Assembly (NCBI RefSeq): GCF_003667345.1
Contig: NZ_RCWF01000008.1
Coordinates: forward strand, 1-64,000
DNA: 64,000 nucleotides
Source of the DNA: Poseidonibacter antarcticus
GTDB lineage: Bacteria; Campylobacterota; Campylobacteria; Campylobacterales; Arcobacteraceae
Direction of reading: 5' to 3'
Positions 16,787 to 26,318 of the stretch are shown here, piece by piece. The position numbers and the translations under genes were made by a program. The notes under the pieces were generated by a model. That model made no database searches and was not told where the DNA came from. It saw only the letters and a list, made by a program, of their open reading frames with translations. How positions within the stretch are numbered: position 1 is the first letter of the stretch; the number at the start of each line of letters is the position of its first letter.

Positions 16787-18835
16787 TTACTCTATCTTTG
16801 GGTTAGGTTTTCCTAAATGAAAACCTTGGAACTCATCAACACCTAATTCATTCACTAAATCGAATACTTCTTGTGAATGTATATACTCTGCTATGACTTT
16901 TATATTTAATGCTTTTGAAAATTCAATTATTGATTTTACCATTTCATAAGAATTCTTATCTGTGTTAATATCTTTAATAAGTGAGCCATCTATTTTTATA
17001 TAATCAGGTCTAATTTTTAAAATATGCGCAAAGTTAGAATATCCTGTTCCAAAATCATCAATTGCAATTTTAATACCTTGTCTTCTGTATTTATTAATAA
17101 AATCTTCTAAAATTGTATAATCTGTAATATGATCACTCTCTAATATTTCAAATACTATTCTTTCTTTATTTATATTACTAATATTATCTAAGTTTTTATC
17201 TAAGGATTCAACAAAATCAATATCCAAGATATCTTTAAAACTCAAATTAAAAGATATTTGCTTTTTTGTTTTATTTAAATCAGATAATGCTTTTGATATA
17301 ACCTGATTAGAAAGCTGCAAATATTGTTTAGTTTTAATAGCTACATCTAAAAATAAATTAGGAAGAATATATGAAACTTTTCCATCTTTATCTATATCTT
17401 TTATTCTCATTAAGGTTTCATATTTTACAATTTCTTTTTTTGTATTAAAAATAGGTTGATAAAATGCTATTACATTACTATCTTTTAAAGCACGTTTAAT
17501 CTTTTCTCTCCAAAAAATTGATCTTTCTATTATTTCTCTTCTATCAAGTTCATTATTATAAACAAAATATCTATGATTAGTTTTCTTTGCTCTTTTTAAT
17601 GCAATTCCTGCTGTTTTTAATGGCTCTTCTTGTGCTATTGATATACCCAAAGTAACATCAATAAAAATCTCAATATCTAACTCTTCTATTAAAATAGGTC
17701 TACTTTTAAATAACGTTGATAATTCACTTATAAACTGATCATATTTAGAAAATCCCATCATTCTTTTATCCGTAACACTAAAAACATTTCCATGAATTCT
17801 ATTAATCGAAACATTATATTTATTACCAAATTCATTTAAAATATTTGCTGTTTCTATTAAAACTAAATTTCCTGTTGAGAAACCATAAAGTTCATTAATA
17901 TCATCAAAAGAATCAATATCAACCAAAGCAATAGAAACAAATTCACAATCTTTAATATCTTCTTGAAGAGCATATCTATTTTTTAAATTTGTTAATTCAT
18001 CGTAATAAAGTTTATCACTAATCTCTTTTGTTTTCTTTTGAACATGATCATCTAGTGTCTTTCTATTTGTTTCAACTTGATCAAGCAGAGTATTAAATTG
18101 ATTAGCAAGAAAACCAATTTCATCCTTAGATTTTTTTATCATATCAACATTAGAATGTTTAATTTGTGCTTTTTGAACTTCTGAGAACATTCTATTAATA
18201 GGAGCAACAACTTTTATAGTTATAAAAAGACCAATAATAACTAATAATACAAATAATAAAATTGAAATATTTAAGATTAATGAATTAATCCCTTCAACAT
18301 AAATTGAAAAATCTTCTTTATAAATAGAAGAAACTATATACCAGTCCAAATCTTTATTATATTCAACCCAAGAAATCTTTGGGTATACATAATTATATGC
18401 ATCATATGGTTTATTCCATAAATACTCGAATGTATTTTTACTATTATATGATTTCTTAATTTCTTCAAAAAATGACTTATTTTTATTATTTGGAAGAATT
18501 AATTTAGAAATATCTTTAGAATTAAATTCACTAGTAGTATCAATGATTATTTTACCAGAACTATCAAAGATATAAATCTGTCCAGTTTTTGCTAAAGTAA
18601 TGCTACTTAATAATAATTCTAGATCTTTAGTTAAAGAATTTTTATTCACATAATTTCTAGATTTATTATTTATAATTGTAACAATTTTATTAAATTGTAA
18701 TCTCTCTTTTTTAATTTCTGCATTACTAAAATAATTATTTACTTTTGGCGAAAGAAAGAATACTACAAAGAAAAGATAGCCAAGTAGTGATATGATAAGC
18801 AACCAGCCAATTTTTAAAAATATTTTATTATTCAT
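16787..18835 (-). CDS. Cache-HAMP-GGDEF-EAL protein, probable c-di-GMP phosphodiesterase
   Basis: This is a 682-residue inner-membrane signalling protein. TM helices at about 10-29 and 186-210 enclose a Cache-like periplasmic sensor. A HAMP domain (about 210-262), a GGDEF domain (about 275-430) and an EAL domain (about 440-680) follow. The GGDEF signature is replaced by HGNVF (348-352), so the cyclase half should be inactive and may bind GTP or act as a scaffold. The EAL half keeps the catalytic set: E473 in YETLMRI, FNLSF, FEILESD, IDDFGTGYSNF, YIKIDGS, IAEYI and FQGFHLGKP. It should therefore hydrolyse c-di-GMP in response to an external ligand. It is apparently monocistronic. Confidence 0.9.
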   Translation of the reverse strand: MNNKIFLKIGWLLIISLLGYLFFVVFFLSPKVNNYFSNAEIKKERLQFNKIVTIINNKSRNYVNKNSLTKDLELLLSSITLAKTGQIYIFDSSGKIIIDTTSEFNSKDISKLILPNNKNKSFFEEIKKSYNSKNTFEYLWNKPYDAYNYVYPKISWVEYNKDLDWYIVSSIYKEDFSIYVEGINSLILNISILLFVLLVIIGLFITIKVVAPINRMFSEVQKAQIKHSNVDMIKKSKDEIGFLANQFNTLLDQVETNRKTLDDHVQKKTKEISDKLYYDELTNLKNRYALQEDIKDCEFVSIALVDIDSFDDINELYGFSTGNLVLIETANILNEFGNKYNVSINRIHGNVFSVTDKRMMGFSKYDQFISELSTLFKSRPILIEELDIEIFIDVTLGISIAQEEPLKTAGIALKRAKKTNHRYFVYNNELDRREIIERSIFWREKIKRALKDSNVIAFYQPIFNTKKEIVKYETLMRIKDIDKDGKVSYILPNLFLDVAIKTKQYLQLSNQVISKALSDLNKTKKQISFNLSFKDILDIDFVESLDKNLDNISNINKERIVFEILESDHITDYTILEDFINKYRRQGIKIAIDDFGTGYSNFAHILKIRPDYIKIDGSLIKDINTDKNSYEMVKSIIEFSKALNIKVIAEYIHSQEVFDLVNELGVDEFQGFHLGKPNPKIE

Positions 18836-18899
18836 CAGTCTTCCATTATAAAATTACTTTTATTGTAACTAAATTATTTAATATTACCTAATTAAAAAA

Positions 18900-19706
18900 T
18901 TATATTTCTTTAGCTATTGCTTGACCAAAACGAACATCTTGATGTAATAGTTCTTCTAATTCTACACTATTTTCTTCCCATAACATAACAACAGTTGAAC
19001 CCATTTTAAAGTAACCTAAGCAATCACCTTTATTAATTTGTATATTTTCATATTCATATACTTTCATCTCTGATGTATCAATATTTGTTTCAACTCTTGG
19101 TTCAAATTCAAATACCATCTGTCCAACATTTAAAGCACCTACAAATACCATATAAAATAATTTTCCATTCTTTTCACATTCAATAATTACTCTTTCATTT
19201 TGCACAAATAAATCAAGTTCTTTATTTAAATATTTTAAATTCACTGGATATAGCTTTCCTGGAACATGAATAAGTTTTTTAAGTATAAAATTACTTGGAG
19301 AATGATATCTATGATAATCTTTTGGTGATAAGTAAAAATTCATAAATGAACCATTTTTGATTCTTTCTAACTTATCATTACAATAATAAGTTAATAAATC
19401 TTCAACACTATATTCCATACCTTTAATTTGTAAGGCAATATCTTTTTCTATTTTTCCACACTCAGTAATTAAACTATCTGTTGGAGAAATAAATGTATTT
19501 TCTTCTGTATTAATTTTTCTTTTTAATTCTAATTCTCTTGTAAATAATGCATTTAAAGATTTATAAAACTTAGGTTTCTTAAATTCACTCATATCTAAAC
19601 CTAAGAATTTTACGTAACCTGTATTTATAACTTTTTGGATAAAAGAAGGGAACTCTTTTTTTGCAAATTTTCCAAAGTTTTGAGAAATTAAATTTGTAAT
19701 ATGCAT
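18900..19706 (-). CDS. psd: Phosphatidylserine decarboxylase proenzyme
   Basis: Psd makes phosphatidylethanolamine from phosphatidylserine at the inner membrane. The proenzyme cleaves itself at the serine of the G-S-T motif to form the pyruvoyl cofactor. Here the motif is MGSTV with Ser237, near the C-terminus of a 268-residue chain. The other self-cleavage residues are present: Asp77 in SPTDS and His132 in KDYHRYHSP. This is the short Campylobacterota form, full length. The neighbours are unrelated genes, so it is probably a single-gene transcript. Confidence 0.94.
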   Translation of the reverse strand: MHITNLISQNFGKFAKKEFPSFIQKVINTGYVKFLGLDMSEFKKPKFYKSLNALFTRELELKRKINTEENTFISPTDSLITECGKIEKDIALQIKGMEYSVEDLLTYYCNDKLERIKNGSFMNFYLSPKDYHRYHSPSNFILKKLIHVPGKLYPVNLKYLNKELDLFVQNERVIIECEKNGKLFYMVFVGALNVGQMVFEFEPRVETNIDTSEMKVYEYENIQINKGDCLGYFKMGSTVVMLWEENSVELEELLHQDVRFGQAIAKEI

Positions 19707-19855
19707 TTTATTCCTTTGTATAATAATTAGTTATTTTATCGAGATTTACTTCTTAAATGGCTTTAATCAAATTTACTAGATAAAATATCCATAATTATAA
19801 GTAGTTTTTAGATACCCTACTGCATTAAAATTTATAAATTATATTAGGAGCTTTT

Positions 19856-20095
19856 ATGTATAAAATAGTTGTTGTAAATCAATGTCCTTGCTTTAAAAAA
19901 AGCAGTTTAGAAAATAATATAAAATTTCAATCAAAAGACGATGCTCTTACAAAAGCACTTGAAATGAAAAAAACTATGAATAATGAATTTTGTAAAAAAC
20001 ATACCTTTGAACTTGAAGAAATGTATAATAATTTTGTTATAAAATTTTATTCAGATGCAAGAAATAACTGTTGTGGAAATGGTTGTTGTAGCTAA
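19856..20095 (+). CDS. Small cysteine-rich hypothetical protein
   Basis: This is a 79-residue protein starting at ATG 19856 behind AGGAG. It has a CPC motif at residues 10-12, a lone Cys near 46 (FCKKH) and a terminal cluster, CCGNGCCS. The layout of vicinal cysteines at both ends suggests metal binding (Cu, Zn or Fe-S) or a redox role. No signal peptide is visible, so it is likely cytosolic. The stop lies six bases from the mltA end on the opposite strand. I do not recognise the family. Confidence 0.65.
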   Translation: MYKIVVVNQCPCFKKSSLENNIKFQSKDDALTKALEMKKTMNNEFCKKHTFELEEMYNNFVIKFYSDARNNCCGNGCCS

Positions 20096-20101
20096 TTTAA
20101 A

Positions 20102-21190
20102 CTACTGAACTTCCACATCATTTGGAATTAGCATAAAAAGTCTTCCCTCTTCTTTCATAAGACCAGCTAATTCCATTGCTTCTTCTCCATATCCTAGGAA
20201 ATAATCTGCTCTAATTTCACCCTTTATTGCACCACCTGTGTCAGCAGCAATTACTAGTTTATTAATAGATTCTTTTGTTTTAGGGTTTGAAGTTTCTATA
20301 AATACTGGCATTCCTAAAGGAATATATCTTCTATCAACTGCAATATTTCTTTTTGCAACTAATGGAACATTTAAACTTCCTGTTGCTGTTTGTTCTTTTT
20401 CTGTGAAAAATACATAACTTGGATTATAATCTAAGATTTCTTTGATTTTTTTTGGATTGTTATTTAAAAAAGATTTTATAGTTTGAAGAGATACTTCTTC
20501 TTTTTTTAGATAACCATCATCAATTAATTTTTTCCCAATAGATTTATACTCTCTTCCATTTTGATTAGCATATCCTACATTTATTAATTCACCACTATTT
20601 AATAATACTCGACCTGAACCTTGTACTTGTAAGAAAAATAAATCGATTAAATCATTAACATAACATATAACTTCAAGGTTATTTTTTTGTTCTATTTGAG
20701 CTCTTGTATCATAGGGATAATATTTTCCATTTTTTATTTTTGCTTTATATTTTAGATTCTTAAAACTTGGATATTTCTTTTTATTTTTTATTGTTACTAA
20801 ATCTTTTGGAGTTTTGTATATTGGATATTTATAAAAGTTAGTTTTTTCTCTACTTCCATACAATAAAGGTTCATAATAACCTGTAATTAAGCCTTTGTCT
20901 CCAGAACTAGAAACTAAAACCTTTGGAGTAAAATTTTTAGTAAAAAACTCTTTTCCACTTGTAAAATTTAATGAATTTTCACATACATTTTTAAACTGTT
21001 CTTTTTTTCTTGATTTTGTGCAAGCTTTTTTAAATACATCAAGTGCTAAATCTAAATCATCATCATAAAAACCATTTAAATAATCAAAGGGAGTTTTTTT
21101 TGTAACTTTAATTTCTATTAATTCTTCTTTTTTTGTAGAACATCCATTAAAAAGGAAAACTATTGTTATAATAAATAAATAATATTTCAA
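20102..21190 (-). CDS. mltA: Membrane-bound lytic murein transglycosylase A
   Basis: MltA is an outer-membrane-anchored lipoprotein that cleaves peptidoglycan glycan strands with formation of 1,6-anhydro-muropeptides. The lipoprotein signal ends in FNGC, with Cys17 as the lipidation site. The double-psi beta barrel (about 90-220) includes GLITGYYEPLL. The catalytic region near the C-terminus reads IAADTGGAIKG followed by RADYFLGYG, where the Asp residues are the general acid/base candidates. The length is 362 residues, normal for the family. A probable extended -10 promoter lies at 21215-21223. Confidence 0.93.
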   Translation of the reverse strand: MKYYLFIITIVFLFNGCSTKKEELIEIKVTKKTPFDYLNGFYDDDLDLALDVFKKACTKSRKKEQFKNVCENSLNFTSGKEFFTKNFTPKVLVSSSGDKGLITGYYEPLLYGSREKTNFYKYPIYKTPKDLVTIKNKKKYPSFKNLKYKAKIKNGKYYPYDTRAQIEQKNNLEVICYVNDLIDLFFLQVQGSGRVLLNSGELINVGYANQNGREYKSIGKKLIDDGYLKKEEVSLQTIKSFLNNNPKKIKEILDYNPSYVFFTEKEQTATGSLNVPLVAKRNIAVDRRYIPLGMPVFIETSNPKTKESINKLVIAADTGGAIKGEIRADYFLGYGEEAMELAGLMKEEGRLFMLIPNDVEVQ

Positions 21191-21214
21191 GGTATAAATC
21201 CATACTTTTTAGGA

Positions 21215-21223
21215 AGTATAGCA
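21215..21223 (-). promoter_or_regulatory. Putative extended -10 promoter of mltA
   Basis: The minus strand reads TGCTATACT, about 25 bases upstream of the mltA ATG. It sits in a 19-base block (21206-21224) that matches the block upstream of cobT (14132-14150) at 18 of 19 positions. Confidence 0.5.
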
Positions 21224-21225
21224 AC

Positions 21226-21525
21226 TTATAGATTACATCCTGCACTAGATACTTGATGAACTTCTTTTAATCCACATACATTACATTTATATTCAACTTC
21301 TGTAACACCAGAACAACCATGATTTTTGAGTATTCTGCTTTTTATTACTTCTTGTTTAAATGTTGTATTTGTGTTTTTATCATAAAAAGTCCTGGCTTTT
21401 GCTCCACAAGATGGACAAATGCCTTCATTAAGTTTAAATTCTCTTGTTTTTTTACTTTTAAAATATTGTAATACTGAGAATATTACAATTAAAAAAGCAA
21501 GTACTAGGAATAATATTGTTTGCAT
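21226..21525 (-). CDS. Small membrane protein with zinc-ribbon-like cysteines
   Basis: This is a 99-residue protein with one N-terminal membrane helix (about residues 2-23) followed by a cytosolic or periplasmic domain. That domain carries two CxxC knuckles (CPSC near 37 and CNVC near 82) plus two further cysteines (HGCSG, AGCNL). The spacing suggests a zinc-ribbon. The gene begins about 12 bases after the dnaK stop on the same strand and may be read through from the heat-shock operon. No family name is assigned. Confidence 0.68.
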   Translation of the reverse strand: MQTILFLVLAFLIVIFSVLQYFKSKKTREFKLNEGICPSCGAKARTFYDKNTNTTFKQEVIKSRILKNHGCSGVTEVEYKCNVCGLKEVHQVSSAGCNL

Positions 21526-21536
21526 GAAGCAGAGTT

Positions 21537-23429
21537 TTACTCTACTTCAGCGTCGATAACATCGTCATCGTCTTTTTTTGCTTTTTTATCAGGTTGTGCA
21601 CCAGCGCCAGCTTGATCACCACCTTCTTTTTTGTACATTGCTTCTGCTAATTTATGAGATTTTTCAGTTAAAGCTTTTACTTTTTCTTCAATTTGCTCTT
21701 TTGTAGCATTTTCATCTTTTAATAATTCTTCAAGTTCTGCTGCTGAATCAACGATTGCTTTTGATTCTTCTTCAGAAACTGCATCAGGATTTTCTTCTAA
21801 TGTTTTTTTAGTTGAATGTAATAAAGCATCAGCTTGATTTCTTACTTCAATTACTTCTTTTTTCTTAGCATCAGTTTCTTTGTTTGCTTCTGCTTCATTT
21901 ACCATTTTTTCAATTTCTTCATCAGATAATCCAGATGAACCAGAAATAGTAATTTTATTTTCTTTACCAGTTCCTTTATCTTTTGCAGATACATTTAAAA
22001 CACCATTTGCATCAATATCAAATGTTACTTCAATTTGTGGAACTCCTCTTGGAGCTGCAGGGATATCTGATAATTCAAACATACCTAAAGATTTATTATC
22101 TTTAGCAAATTCTCTCTCACCTTGTCCTACGTGAATAGAAACAGCAGGTTGATTATCTTCAGCTGTTGAGAACACTTGAGATTTTTTAACAGGAATTGTT
22201 GTACCTTTATCGATTAATTTAGTTAAAACTCCACCAAGAGTTTCAATTCCTAATGATAATGGAGTAACGTCTAGTAATAATACATCTTTAACATCACCTT
22301 TTAATACACCAGCTTGAACAGCAGCACCAGCAGCAACTACTTCATCAGGATTAACACCTTTATTTAAATCTTTTCCAAAGAATTCTTTAACAACAGAGTT
22401 AGCTTTTGGTAATCTTGTAGATCCACCAACCATAATAATCTCTTGAATTTCATCTTTTGTTAAATCTGCATCTTTTAAAGCAACTTTAATATGATCTAAA
22501 GTTTCTGTAATTAAATGTTCAGTCATAGATTCAAATTTTGCTCTTGTTAAAGATTTAACTAAGTGAACTGGTCCTGCATTACCCATAGAGATAAATGGTA
22601 AATTGATTTCAGTTGATTCTGCTGAACTTAACTCTTTTTTAGCATTTTCTGCTGCATCTTTAAGTCTTTGTAATGCCATTTTATCAGTTTTAATATCAAA
22701 ACCATTTTCATCTTTAAATTCTTTTGCTAACCAATCAATAATTGCATTATCAAAATCATCTCCACCTAAGAATGCATTACCATCTGTTGAAAGTACTTCA
22801 AAAGTACCATCTCCAATTTCAAGAACTGTAACATCAAATGTACCACCACCTAAATCATAAACAAGAACTTTTTCTTCACCTTTTTTATCTAAACCATACG
22901 CTAATGAAGCAGCTGTTGGTTCATTAATAATTCTTAAAACATTAAGACCTGCAATAGTCCCTGCTTCTTGAGTTGCTTTTCTTTGTGCATCATTGAAGTA
23001 TGCTGGTACTGTAATAACAGCATCAGTTACAGTATCACCTAAATATTCTTCTGCGTCAGCTTTTAATTTACCTAAAATTTTTGCAGAAATTTCTTGAGGA
23101 GTATATACTTTATCTCCAATTTCAACTGCTGCTGCACCGTTTCTATTAACGATTTTATATCCAACTTTAGATTGTGCTTCTTTTGCATTTTCTTCGTCCA
23201 TCATTAAACCCATAATTCTTTTAATAGAATAAATAGTTTTTTCTGGATTTGTAATAGCTTGTCTTTTTGCTGGATCTCCAACTAAAACATCACCTTTATC
23301 TGTATATGCAACAATTGAAGGAGTTGTATTTTTACCTTCTTTATTTGGGATAATTTTAGTATCACCATTTTCATAAACTGCCATACAAGAGTTTGTTGTT
23401 CCTAAGTCAATTCCAATTACTTTACTCAT
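21537..23429 (-). CDS. dnaK: Chaperone DnaK (Hsp70)
   Basis: DnaK is the cytosolic ATP-dependent chaperone. The nucleotide-binding domain starts with [11 protein letters not shown] and includes the phosphate-binding loops ([19 protein letters not shown]). The linker [11 protein letters not shown] leads to the substrate-binding beta domain and a helical lid, and the protein ends with the acidic DVIDAEVE tail. The full length of 630 residues is normal. It is third in the hrcA-grpE-dnaK operon, with an 80-base gap after grpE that contains a small TTGAC...GTCAA hairpin (23490-23505). DnaJ is not encoded here. Confidence 0.98.
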   Translation of the reverse strand: MSKVIGIDLGTTNSCMAVYENGDTKIIPNKEGKNTTPSIVAYTDKGDVLVGDPAKRQAITNPEKTIYSIKRIMGLMMDEENAKEAQSKVGYKIVNRNGAAAVEIGDKVYTPQEISAKILGKLKADAEEYLGDTVTDAVITVPAYFNDAQRKATQEAGTIAGLNVLRIINEPTAASLAYGLDKKGEEKVLVYDLGGGTFDVTVLEIGDGTFEVLSTDGNAFLGGDDFDNAIIDWLAKEFKDENGFDIKTDKMALQRLKDAAENAKKELSSAESTEINLPFISMGNAGPVHLVKSLTRAKFESMTEHLITETLDHIKVALKDADLTKDEIQEIIMVGGSTRLPKANSVVKEFFGKDLNKGVNPDEVVAAGAAVQAGVLKGDVKDVLLLDVTPLSLGIETLGGVLTKLIDKGTTIPVKKSQVFSTAEDNQPAVSIHVGQGEREFAKDNKSLGMFELSDIPAAPRGVPQIEVTFDIDANGVLNVSAKDKGTGKENKITISGSSGLSDEEIEKMVNEAEANKETDAKKKEVIEVRNQADALLHSTKKTLEENPDAVSEEESKAIVDSAAELEELLKDENATKEQIEEKVKALTEKSHKLAEAMYKKEGGDQAGAGAQPDKKAKKDDDDVIDAEVE

Positions 23430-23509
23430 TTTAATTCCTTATCAATTTTATTTTTTAATTTTAATTTGTGTCTAATATATTCTAGTTTCTTGACATTACG
23501 GTCAATGTT

Positions 23510-24079
23510 TTACTTTTTACAGATTGAAACCATCGCTGGACGTAACAATCTATCTTTTAATTTATAACCTTTTTGAAGTCTTTGAACAATTTGTCCATCT
23601 TCATGATCTGGTGAATCAATTTGCATAACTGCATCATGGAAGTTTGGATCAAAATCTCCATCTGTTTCTACAGCTGTTATATTATGCTTTTCAAAGGCTG
23701 TATTAAAATTTTTAATTGTTAATTCAACACCTTCTTTTAATTTTGCCAATAATTCATCTGCAGGTAAATCTTTTGATGCTTCTTCAGCTGCTAAAGCCAT
23801 TTCCAAAGAATCAATAGGTGCTAATAAATCTTTTGCAAATTTTTCACTTGCATAATCAATAGCATTATATTTTTCTTTTTCTAATCTTTTTTTAATATTT
23901 TCAAAATCAGCATGAACTCTTAAATATTTATCCTCTGCTTCTTTTAATTTAGCTTCTAAATCCGCCTTAACACTTTCAACTGTTTCTTCTTCAACAACAG
24001 GTTCATCTTCCATAAGAACTTCAGTTTCATTTTCCAAAGCTTCTTCTTGTTTTATTTCTTCTTTTGTTTCTCTGCTCAA
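23510..24079 (-). CDS. grpE: Nucleotide exchange factor GrpE
   Basis: GrpE releases ADP from DnaK and acts as a heat sensor. The 189-residue protein has an acidic, disordered N-terminus (about 1-35), a long coiled-coil dimerisation helix (about 36-90, with EDKYLRVHADFENIKKR) and the C-terminal beta-wing that binds DnaK. The wing contains the signature HNITAVETDGDFDPNFHDAVMQ in its core (positions about 135-156) and GYKLKDRLLRPAMV at the end. It lies nine bases after hrcA. Confidence 0.97.
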   Translation of the reverse strand: MSRETKEEIKQEEALENETEVLMEDEPVVEEETVESVKADLEAKLKEAEDKYLRVHADFENIKKRLEKEKYNAIDYASEKFAKDLLAPIDSLEMALAAEEASKDLPADELLAKLKEGVELTIKNFNTAFEKHNITAVETDGDFDPNFHDAVMQIDSPDHEDGQIVQRLQKGYKLKDRLLRPAMVSICKK

Positions 24080-24088
24080 GTTTATCTC

Positions 24089-24880
24089 CTAAAAAGTTGT
24101 AATTTTATTATAAAAATATTCATAATTTTTTGGAAGTTGCCCAATTACAAGCATCTTCACTTCTTCGTTATTAATTTTGCAATAATGACAAATTCCTATG
24201 TAACCAATAGGTAAAAAGTTATCAAAATATAAACCTTCATCTAACTCGTCTAAAATTTGACCCTTTAAAAATTTATTGATAGTTAATTCATCAAAATCAT
24301 ATGTTAATGCAAGATCTAAGAATTCTTTATAATTAAAGATTTCAAAATCAGAATTTTGTAAACTTTGATTTATAGCTTCACAAATATCATTTGCACCTAC
24401 ATCTTTAGAAATTCTTAAAATATCCTTTAGAGTTAAACCTCTCATATCTTGCAAAAACCTGAATAATGCATCTGAAAATTTTACAGATATTGCAAATGAT
24501 GAAAATTCTAACATCATGTATTTGTATTCAACATTTAATATTTCATTTAATATATCAGATTTCTCTTTTTTAATAAATACTGATACCTCTACTTCAGATG
24601 CATAATATTGTAATGATTTTAAATTTATATCTGAAATATCAAAATTAAGTTTAGTTTTCCAATACTCTTTTAAAGCTTCAGTAGTTGGAGTTCTTCCACT
24701 ACTTATATGCTCTTGAGCTAGATAACCTTCATCACCTAATTTTTTAAAGTATCCTCTAATTGTTGCAGGAGAATAAGTGATGTCATACATAGACTTTAAC
24801 TGTGTAGAACCAATTGGTTCTAAATGTTCTATATACGCTTTAATAATAGACTGTAATAAAAACTCTTTCTTATTAATCAT
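24089..24880 (-). CDS. hrcA: Heat-inducible transcription repressor HrcA
   Basis: HrcA represses heat-shock operons by binding CIRCE operators and depends on GroEL for activity in studied species. The N-terminal winged-helix domain reads KEFLLQSIIKAYIEHLEPIGS with its core helix before SPATIRGYFKKLGDEGYL, the family's recognition helix, followed by SGRTPT. The C-terminal GAF-like and dimerisation parts are shorter and more diverged than in Gram-positive HrcA (263 against about 340 residues), as is usual in Campylobacterota. The CIRCE at 24901-24927 lies between its start and its promoter, so it autoregulates the operon. Confidence 0.95.
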   Translation of the reverse strand: MINKKEFLLQSIIKAYIEHLEPIGSTQLKSMYDITYSPATIRGYFKKLGDEGYLAQEHISSGRTPTTEALKEYWKTKLNFDISDINLKSLQYYASEVEVSVFIKKEKSDILNEILNVEYKYMMLEFSSFAISVKFSDALFRFLQDMRGLTLKDILRISKDVGANDICEAINQSLQNSDFEIFNYKEFLDLALTYDFDELTINKFLKGQILDELDEGLYFDNFLPIGYIGICHYCKINNEEVKMLVIGQLPKNYEYFYNKITTF

Positions 24881-24900
24881 TTTACTACCATTTTAATTTA

Positions 24901-24927
24901 TTAGCACTCATTGTCTTAAACTGCTAA
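24901..24927. promoter_or_regulatory. CIRCE operator (HrcA binding site)
   Basis: TTAGCACTC (24901-24909), a 9-base spacer, then AACTGCTAA (24919-24927). The first arm is a perfect CIRCE half and the second matches GAGTGCTAA at seven of nine positions. It lies between the hrcA start codon and a consensus promoter, covering the expected transcription start. Confidence 0.92.
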
Positions 24928-24930
24928 AGA

Positions 24931-24960
24931 ATTATAACCTATTGAGTGTCTATTTGTCAA
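24931..24960 (-). promoter_or_regulatory. Sigma-70 promoter of hrcA-grpE-dnaK
   Basis: On the minus strand TTGACA (24955-24960) is followed after 18 bases by TATAAT (24931-24936). The CIRCE operator begins three bases further downstream, so bound HrcA would block RNA polymerase. Confidence 0.88.
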
Positions 24961-25216
24961 GTACTTTTAGAAATAAATTCAAAATAGCTTATAAAGTCCC
25001 TATTTAAAGGGTTTATTTTCAATTAATTTTTATTAATAAAAGAAAATAACTTTATTTAATAAAATGTAAACTTCTTTAAATGATTTCAATTATTATTTAT
25101 ATACCCTATTTTTAAGCTTGTATAAATTTTATATTTGTTAAATTTGCAACTTAATAGTAATTTATACATAATTTACATAAGATTAATAGTTTAAGTATAA
25201 AAGCAATTACTCATTA
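24961..25216. other. A/T-rich intergenic region upstream of the TRAP operon
   Basis: These roughly 250 bases separate the divergent heat-shock and TRAP operons and contain no convincing gene. I see only very A/T-rich sequence with a 14-base perfect palindrome, TTTTATTAATAAAA (25028-25041), and a weak CCCTATTTAAAGGG hairpin near 25001. A binding site for a regulator of the TRAP genes could lie here but is not identified. Confidence 0.5.
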
Positions 25217-25225
25217 TGTTATAAT
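25217..25225 (+). promoter_or_regulatory. Extended -10 promoter of the TAXI-TRAP operon
   Basis: TGTTATAAT is an extended -10 box 37 bases upstream of the solute-binding protein start. No -35 match is evident, as is common in Campylobacterota. Confidence 0.65.
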
Positions 25226-25261
25226 TAAACAGTTACATTTCATAAATAAAAAGGACAAAAG

Positions 25262-26206
25262 ATGAAAAAAATAATTACAGCGACTCTATTAGGAGCTTTA
25301 ACTATTCCAGCATTTGCTGCTGAGTTTATTACAATTGGTACAGGTGGTGTTACAGGTACTTATTATCCAACGGGTGGTGCTATTTGTAGACAAGTTAATA
25401 AAATGAAAAAAGAGACTAAAATCAGATGTTCTGTTGAATCAACTGGTGGTTCTGTTTATAATATTAACACTATTAAAAATGGTGAATTAGATTTTGGTAT
25501 TGCACAATCTGATGTTGTTTATCAAGCATCAAAAGGTATTGGTAAATTTAAAGGTAAGCAAGTTAAAAAATTAAAATCTGTTATGGCTATTTATCCTGAA
25601 TTATTAGCACTAGTTACTAGAAAAGATGCAAATATCAATTCTATTACTGATGTTAAAGGTAAAAGAATTAACTTAGGAAATCCAGGTTCTGGAAATGAAG
25701 CAACTGCTATGACTTTATTTGCTGCAAATAATATCAAAAAATCAGATTTAAAATTTGCTGGTGCATTAAAAGCTGCTGAAATGCCAGATGCATTAAGAGA
25801 TAATAAAATTGATGGTTACTTTTATATGATTGGTCACCCAAATGCAAATATTAAAGATGCTACAAATTCAGTTGATACAAAAATTGTACCTTTAGAGGGT
25901 AAAGCAGTTGATGCTTTAATTGAAAAACATCCATATTTTGCAAAAGCTCAAATTGCAAAAGGTTTATATAAAGGTGTAACAAGTCCAATTAATACATTTG
26001 GTGTTAAAGCTGTATTAGTTACAAGTGATGATGTAAGTGATAAAGCTGTTTATACTGTTGTAAAAGCAATTTTAGAAAACTTTGATGATTTCAAAAAACT
26101 TCATCCTGCATATAATAATATTACAAAAGAATCTTTATTAGATGGACTTTCAGCTCCACTACATGAAGGTGCTAAAAAATACTTTAAAGAAGCAGGATTA
26201 TTATAA
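25262..26206 (+). CDS. TAXI-family TRAP transporter solute-binding protein
   Basis: This is a periplasmic binding protein that delivers a carboxylate-type substrate to the TRAP permease. A signal peptide is clear (about residues 1-19, ending AFA-AE). The mature start EFITIGTGGVTGTYYPTGGAI is the TAXI family signature, with core GTGGVTGTYYPTG, and VKGKRINLGNPGSGNE is the second conserved ligand-loop motif. The length is 314 residues. It is followed by the fused permease gene after a 112-base gap, which may hold a partial terminator for differential expression. Known TAXI substrates include glutamate and 2-oxoglutarate, but this one is not predictable. Confidence 0.93.
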   Translation: MKKIITATLLGALTIPAFAAEFITIGTGGVTGTYYPTGGAICRQVNKMKKETKIRCSVESTGGSVYNINTIKNGELDFGIAQSDVVYQASKGIGKFKGKQVKKLKSVMAIYPELLALVTRKDANINSITDVKGKRINLGNPGSGNEATAMTLFAANNIKKSDLKFAGALKAAEMPDALRDNKIDGYFYMIGHPNANIKDATNSVDTKIVPLEGKAVDALIEKHPYFAKAQIAKGLYKGVTSPINTFGVKAVLVTSDDVSDKAVYTVVKAILENFDDFKKLHPAYNNITKESLLDGLSAPLHEGAKKYFKEAGLL

Positions 26207-26318
26207 TCTAAGCTATTTTCAAGAGTCTAAAAATGGCTCTTGAATACAATTTTTATACTTCATTTAAATTTATTTAAATGAAGTATGATAAATATTTCAA
26301 CTATTAAAAGGATTTACT

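Noticed and set aside
23490-23505. TTGAC-N6-GTCAA hairpin as a second heat-shock promoter or CIRCE before dnaK
   Set aside because: It does not match CIRCE, and no -10 box lies at 16-18 bases; it may be an mRNA hairpin only.
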